Assembly (NCBI GenBank): GCA_023052935.1
Contig: CM041297.1
Span: 85,927,021 to 85,991,020 of the forward strand
Direction: 5' to 3'
DNA from: Piezodorus guildinii
Taxonomy: Eukaryota; Arthropoda; Insecta; Hemiptera; Pentatomidae
DNA: 64,000 nt
The translations under genes and the position numbers were made by a program. Below the pieces are notes generated by a model, which was not told the DNA's origin, ran no database searches, and was given only the letters and a program-made list of their open reading frames with translations. Shown here one piece after another: positions 58,906 to 64,000 of the stretch (its first letter is position 1; every line of letters starts with the position of its first letter).

Positions 58906-59325
58906 ATTTAAAATAATAAAACAATATTTATTGCTTTATACGTGCCAAAAGACTGAATAACTTTTGAAATGTGGTATTGCCTTTGAATGTAAGGCTTAGA
59001 AAGGCTTGTTGATCGTGACCGAAGAGCACTGGGGGTAGAGGTAGAGAGAGCAGAGCCACCCCCCTTAAGCCGCCGACACAACCCCTTGGGGCAATGCCCC
59101 ACGGCTAAGACGACACTATCGACCGGAGAGAGCTGTGAATGGACACAACAAGTGGCGGTCAAGGCTGCGTCATGACCCAGTGACCACTGTCTGGGGCCCT
59201 GTCTGGGCTGGGGGGTCTTCTCTTCTGGGGGCTTAATAGGGTAAGAGTGAATACGTACGTATTTGCAGGAATGAATACGAATTACGATTGTATTTAATTC
59301 TATAAAATTTATTACTTATGTTTTT
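58906..59325. other. GC-rich segment of unknown origin
   Basis: 58980-59240 is far richer in G and C than its surroundings (gccgccgacacaacccctt, ggggccctgtctgggctgg). On the minus strand 59162-58908 is open (VDSVVLAVGHCPKGLCRRL), which might be a LINE or host-derived fragment. I do not recognise it. Confidence 0.4.
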
Positions 59326-59327
59326 TT

Positions 59328-61117
59328 TTACTTCTACTTACCTATATATGAAATATATAGTAAGGGAAAGTATTGCGATCGTGAAATTTTTCGAATTCCA
59401 CTTTTCAACGGAAATACACGTTTTAGGGTCTCCTGGATCCAAATAGCCAAGTTTCCTTTCCTGGTAAGTCTAGCGAAAGTCTAGATGCCGTACGACACTG
59501 AAATTTCATATATAAGACAACTATACGCCCGAGACGTTACAGCAACTTTTTTTTATCAAAGTAAGCAACCAGTAGAGCCTCTTTATACTATGCATGTTGC
59601 ACCTTTTTACGATTTTCTCAAAAACGGCTTTGATGATTTTGATTAAACTCGCATAATTGATGTAAACTTTAGTGGGCTTTAATTTTATGTAGGTTTTATT
59701 CCGATTGAAATAGTCAGATATTTCAAATGTTATTCCTCTAAATTACAATTAATTTTTTAGATTCTATGAAAATAACAATATTATCTGGTTAGCATTGATA
59801 AATAACTACTAAATATGCAAGTTGAGCGAATTTAAACTAAAGGAAAAACTGAAAAAATATTTTTTTAATGCAATTTTTTTTGTTTTTAAACATAAGAACA
59901 GTAATATGCATACATATATGATATACCGTTGGAAAGCTAAAGATTTTAGAAAAAATATTATCTCATACACAACTTTTAAAGGTTAATTGTGAGTGATAAA
60001 AAGCCGATAAAACTTTTTTTTTTTTAATATTTATTTATTGAAATTTACAACTGTAATTTATATTACAACAAGTAAATATGCTAAAAGAAAAGTCACATGA
60101 GACAGACTTGTTGAGGAGCAACCCAATGGAAGCACTCCAGTAACTATTTTAAACAAGAAGGTCTCGAGGCCATCTTCTTTTCAGACGCCTCGGAGGATTA
60201 TCAGGAATCGAATAGGAAGCAAGGGTTGAAACTAGTGGGTTGGCGTGGGAATGGAGTTTGTCATAGAAGGATTGATATCTAGTTCGGGCCAAATCAGCAA
60301 CATATAGAACATTTAGGTCTTTATGGATGATTTTATTTGTGACAAAGTAAGGAGCGTTGAGGATTTTACGAAGGATTTTGGATTGTAAGGATTGGATACG
60401 GGAAGAATTCGATGGTTTAGTAGAGCCCCAAGCTCAACTTCGTAAGTCCATATAGGCCTTATGATGGTCATGTAGATGAGCCTTTAGTAGTCAAGTGGAA
60501 GGTTTGAGCGTCTGTCTAGTAAGTGTTGAAGTAATCGAAAGCGGCGAGCAGTTTCTTGTCGTTTCAGTCTTGTGTGTGGATTCCATGTGAGACGTTTGTC
60601 AAGGAGCAGTCCTAGGTAGCGATCTGTTCAACAGGGACAAGTGGAATATTATTAAAGGATACTGTGCGACAGGATGTCATTGGCTTACGACGAAGGGTAA
60701 AAGTTATTTGATGGGATTTGTTGGAATTTATTTTAATTCTCCAATTCTGACACCATATATCAAGGTCTCAGATGTGGGATTGAAGGGTTTGAGAGGCAAC
60801 AGTTGGATCGTTATTGACTGATAATACACAAGTGTCATCAGCATAAGTGGAAAGGAAAGTGTTAGCATTGGTTGGGATATCAGCTGTAATACTGTGTAGA
60901 GAATGGGTCCTAGGATACTGCCTTGGGGGACACCAGCGGACTGAGTAAAAAGAGACCGATAAAACTAAGTGATTATTTTAGATAATAATATAATAGATTT
61001 TTTAATAAAAAACATGTTTCTATAGAAATTCCATTTAATTAATTGTTTCACTCATTTTTATCTCTTACTGTATCTGAAAATATTTTAATCGAATTTAAAA
61101 ACGGAGGTTAGTGAAAG
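59328..61117 (+). repeat. Family A repeat copy A12, split by J8
   Basis: Full-length copy from tttttacttctacttacc to ggaggttagtgaaagtcgtgtg once J8 (60015-60955) and one copy of its duplication are removed. Confidence 0.88.
60015..60955 (-). mobile_element. Jockey 5'-truncated copy J8
   Basis: Flanked by the 11-bp duplication ccgataaaact (60004-60014 and 60956-60966). The A tail is at the left (T run 60014-60025). It begins in the RT at SAGVPQGS, keeps TYADDTCVLS near 60840, the YLGLxLDKRLTW region and the PPRRLKRRWPRDLLV end (about 60150), with frameshifts near 60885, 60620 and 60430. It is close to the J6 subfamily. Confidence 0.9.
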
Positions 61118-61216
61118 TCGTGTGTATTTGCGTTGAAAACTGGAATTCGAAAATTTTCACAATCGCAATACTTTCTCTTGCTATATATTTCAATATAGGT
61201 AAGTGAAAGTAAAAAT
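61118..61216 (-). repeat. Family A hairpin-end fragment A13
   Basis: About 100 bp of the hairpin end in reverse orientation (ttgaaaactggaattcg to gtaagtgaaagtaaaa), fused directly to the 3' end of A12. Confidence 0.85.
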
Positions 61217-62165
61217 CAATAACATAAAAAGCACTTCTAGTAACTGTTTTCAGAAAAGGTGTTATTACTAAATTCGACTCATATTTAGAAAATTTATAAA
61301 TCTATTTTTAAGGTGGCTTTTATTGACAGATATAAAAACAGATCAGTTTTCTGTACTTAGTCATTTGGAATAGAGAGTCATGTATAAATTATCAGTCTGC
61401 TACGAGATACAAAAAAAAAAAAATTATGTTACTTATTTTTACGGTTATAGAATGTTTGCTATAACTTATAAAGTTTTAGCGCTAGAGGGAAGAATGCTTA
61501 TTATTTTTTTGTTTTCATTAACGGTTCTGATTGACGATTAAATGTTTACGTTTTTACATAACAGAGTACAAAAACGTTCTATAAATAGTTGAGGTAATAG
61601 TTATCGACAAGGCCAAACCTTTATCGATGGCTTGTTTATTTGGTTTCATGTTTTTTCATGATGAATCAGCAGCACTCAAAATAGGAAACATTATTTGTAA
61701 ACAACTTTCAAACAGAGTAACAAATGCCATTTTTTTTTTATTACTTTCGTAATCGACTTGATCTTTTTGTTTTTAATTAAAAAAAAAAAAATAAATTTAA
61801 AGTTAAGAATGTTGTTTCTGTACAGATTAATAAAAATGTTGCTTCAAGTTATGTTTATAATCATTATAGTCTCTTATCGGTACTGCCATTATCACAAAAC
61901 AAAATTGTCATATTACTAATTTTTTTTTTTCTTTTTTGTAAATCGAACATTTTTATTCAGTTTATTACTATTTTATCACTATCTGTACTAATTAGGACAT
62001 TAATGATAGTGATAAATTACAAAATTCATATAATATTCACAAAAGAATAATTTAAGATATAATAATACAACATATACACAATAAAGAATCAATAGAATAT
62101 GTACGAAGTATGTAATATTACTAAATAAAAAATACAATTTGTCATAAATTCTAATAATTTTGATG
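61217..62165. other. AT-rich spacer
   Basis: Homopolymer A and T runs, no coding frame and no repeat partner in the window. Confidence 0.4.
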
Positions 62166-62880
62166 TACAGTTGCTCACAGTGAAAAGAATACACCATACA
62201 AATTTCACAAAATGTTCATCTATTATGTACAATAATATATTTTTTTTAAAAAGGATCTCCCTAAATATTACACATTTTATCTAGAAAAAAATAAATATCT
62301 CTGTTGAATAATAATTAATAATACCTGAGCATAAAAATAATACACAGTAAAAATGATAAACTTTAATAAAATTCAATTTAAAAGTAATTTTATATAACTT
62401 TAATAACTTGTTGGAAGTCCTTTGTTGATTACTTCTCTTAAGCGGTTTGGGATGGATTCCATGAGTGTTTGGGTAAAATCTGGGGTAATTTTCTCCTATT
62501 CTCCCAAGAGTGCCTTTTTTAGATTTTCTTTGTTTTTAATATTATCTTTTCGAATTTCTGTCTCCAATTTTGCCAACAAATGTCCAATGACATTTAAATC
62601 TGGTGACTGCGCAGGTGTCCTTATAAGTTTGGGACAGTTAAATGTAAGCCATTCTTTCACTATCAACGATGAATGCTTGGGATCATTATCTTGGTAAAAA
62701 TATCTTTTAACCCAAGTTTTTCAGCACTTACCTTCAGATTTCGCCTTAATATGTCCACATATAAATGTTTATCCATTATACATTCTATAAAATGCAGATT
62801 TTACACACCAGAGGCTGCCATGCAACACACCATCACACTCCCACCTCCATGTTCCACAGTCGGTAAGAGATTTTGCTTGT
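62166..62880 (-). mobile_element. Tc1-like transposon, one end and C-terminal half
   Basis: A TA dinucleotide at 62166-62167 is followed by cagttgctcacagtgaaaag, a typical Tc1-like terminal repeat. The element then runs through a 230-bp non-coding part into the 3' half of a transposase gene on the minus strand. The other half and terminus are missing, and family A sequence begins at about 62915. Confidence 0.8.
62400..62878 (-). pseudogene. Tc1-like transposase C-terminal fragment
   Basis: Readable on the minus strand, in frames joined by frameshifts: PTVEHGGGSVMVWGCMAASG, then HFIECIMDKHLYVDIL, then a block with DNDPKHSS (containing one catalytic Asp) near 62690 and PAQSPDLN (near 62600), ending at TAA 62400-62402. 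The second and third acidic residues of the DDE triad would lie in this part; the DNA-binding domain is missing. Enzymes of this family cut and paste DNA at TA sites. Confidence 0.82.
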
Positions 62881-62914
62881 AAAATGTAAATCTTATTTTC
62901 ATCGATTATTAACG

Positions 62915-63262
62915 GCTAAATATGCAAGTTAAGCGAATTTGATAAACAACTAAAGGAGAAAAGTGCAAAAATATTTTGTTTTGCAATTTTTGTTTTTGAA
63001 CACAAGAGTAATATAGATGTATAATATACCGTTGGATAGCTAAAGATTTTAGACAAATTATTATCTAATACACGAAATTGTAAAGGTTAATAGTGAGTTT
63101 AAAAAACGATAAAAAAGATAATATATTATTTACATGTTGTTACTGAAATTCATTTTAATTAATGCTTTAATAATTTTTTTTATCTCTTAATGTATTTATA
63201 AATTCTTAAATTGATTTTAACCACGGAGGTAAGTGAAAGTCGTGTGTTGCTCGCACCAGAAT
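62915..63262 (+). repeat. Family A repeat copy A14, 3' part
   Basis: From ggctaaatatgcaagttaag to the complete 3' end gtaagtgaaagtcgtgtgttgctcgcaccag. The left half was lost at the Tc1 junction. Confidence 0.85.
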
Positions 63263-63644
63263 GTTTTTTAATCTATAAGAGGTCACTTTTAGTTTGTTAG
63301 ATTTACATAGTCTTAGTTGACTTATTAATCTATGGTTTCTTATTGGTCCCTTTATTTTCAAATAATATTCCCCCTATTTAAGCTACTAATTTTTCTAAAA
63401 TTGGAATTTTACTTTTAATGTAAAACAGATTGAATATCTTGGGAAAGATTATGATTTTGGAAATTTTCAATAGCCATATTGAATTCCCTTTCAAATTAGG
63501 CTTTACTTTTGATATTTAAAAACTCAGCCGAGTCTATAATTAACAATTTATTAATTAGTCATGGCTCAATTTTTTTTAGTATTCGATGGTAAATCGCTTT
63601 CATACTGCTACATAATTTTTTTTTTTAATGGTGTAATATTTTAG
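63263..63644. other. Possible intron
   Basis: AT-rich, ending in a T-rich tract and a clean AG before the candidate exon. Confidence 0.3.
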
Positions 63645-63799
63645 GTGAATCCCATTGGAATGAGAACGATGTTTGAACGACTTGCAAATATACTCATTTC
63701 TAGTGGAGCAACTGCTGGTTGCAATATGACCCACATAACGTCAGACAAAGTAAATTGGTTTACAGGCAGCAATAAGAGAATGTTGGACATCCTGGATGA
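63645..63799 (+). CDS. Candidate internal exon of an unidentified host gene
   Basis: Acceptor tttttttaatggtgtaatattttAG (T-rich; 63643-63644), donor GATGA|GTAAGG at 63800. Entered in phase 0, it encodes about 51 residues of mixed, non-repetitive composition: VNPIGMRTMFERL, then ILISSGATAGCNMTHI and NWFTGSNKRMLDILD. Without splicing it would stop at TAA 63801-63803. The composition differs from the nearby AT-rich repeats. I do not recognise the protein, and neighbouring exons lie outside the window or are not visible. Confidence 0.4.
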
Positions 63800-63803
63800 G
63801 TAA

Positions 63804-64000
63804 GGCAGTGCTAGCTGGAACCGGGTTAACACTTAACAGTATGTCGTCATCGGTCCGTCTTACCAAGTTGGAATCATGTAGGAGCCTGATTAAGCGCAGA
63901 GGTTAATAGAGATTGCGAATCATTTAGGTTGTATAAAAAATATCCGAGGAATGAAGAATTGGGCAGACATTGTTGTGCATCTCCCCCTTATAGATTTCGA
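63804..64000. other. Right-edge sequence
   Basis: Balanced composition continuing past the candidate exon, perhaps intron or further coding sequence. Nothing definite. Confidence 0.25.

Overview
The window looks like nuclear DNA of an arthropod, most likely an insect. It is strongly AT-rich, the one resolvable gene is split by spliceosomal introns, and the rest is mostly Jockey, RTE and CR1-like non-LTR retrotransposons, Tc1-like fragments, tRNA-derived SINEs and miniature inverted-repeat elements. There is no prokaryotic organisation, rRNA, CRISPR or standalone tRNA gene. A hemipteran-like host is a guess from the mix of elements, not something the sequence proves.

Layout. 1-3.7 kb: three Jockey-clade relics. 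4.5-17.5 kb: one host gene on the minus strand, which I can assemble as six exons that keep frame (480 codons plus stop; an acidic N-terminus, a helical middle and six ankyrin repeats). Its introns carry a nested stack: an RTE element interrupted by a nearly full-length Jockey element, and an AT-rich family A repeat interrupted by a 356-bp retroposon and a SINE. 17.5-33 kb: family A repeats, a 5'-truncated LINE, Tc1 and CR1-like relics, a tandem MITE pair, a 1-kb imperfect palindrome and a family B MITE. 33.3-39.1 kb: a CR1-like tail into which a SINE and a second full-length Jockey element inserted. 39.3-53.5 kb: a relic C-terminal LINE domain, many family A and B repeats, SINEs and small palindromes. 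53.6-56.3 kb: a foldback-like element with 1.25-kb inverted arms built from 21-bp and 109-bp tandem repeats. 56.8-64 kb: Jockey relics, family B and A repeats, half of a Tc1-like element and a candidate host exon at the right edge.

Insertion history can be read directly because eleven insertions still have target-site duplications of 9-14 bp. The order is older AT-rich repeats first, then LINE and SINE insertions into them. The retrotransposons supply endonuclease and reverse transcriptase, and the SINEs and small retroposons were presumably copied by such enzymes. The most notable items are the foldback-like element, a SINE family with a poly(T) tail on the strand of its Pol III promoter, and the dominant family A repeat with a terminal hairpin.

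The work is by eye, without alignment software. Boundaries without a target-site duplication are good to roughly 5-30 bp, and splice sites to about 1 bp.
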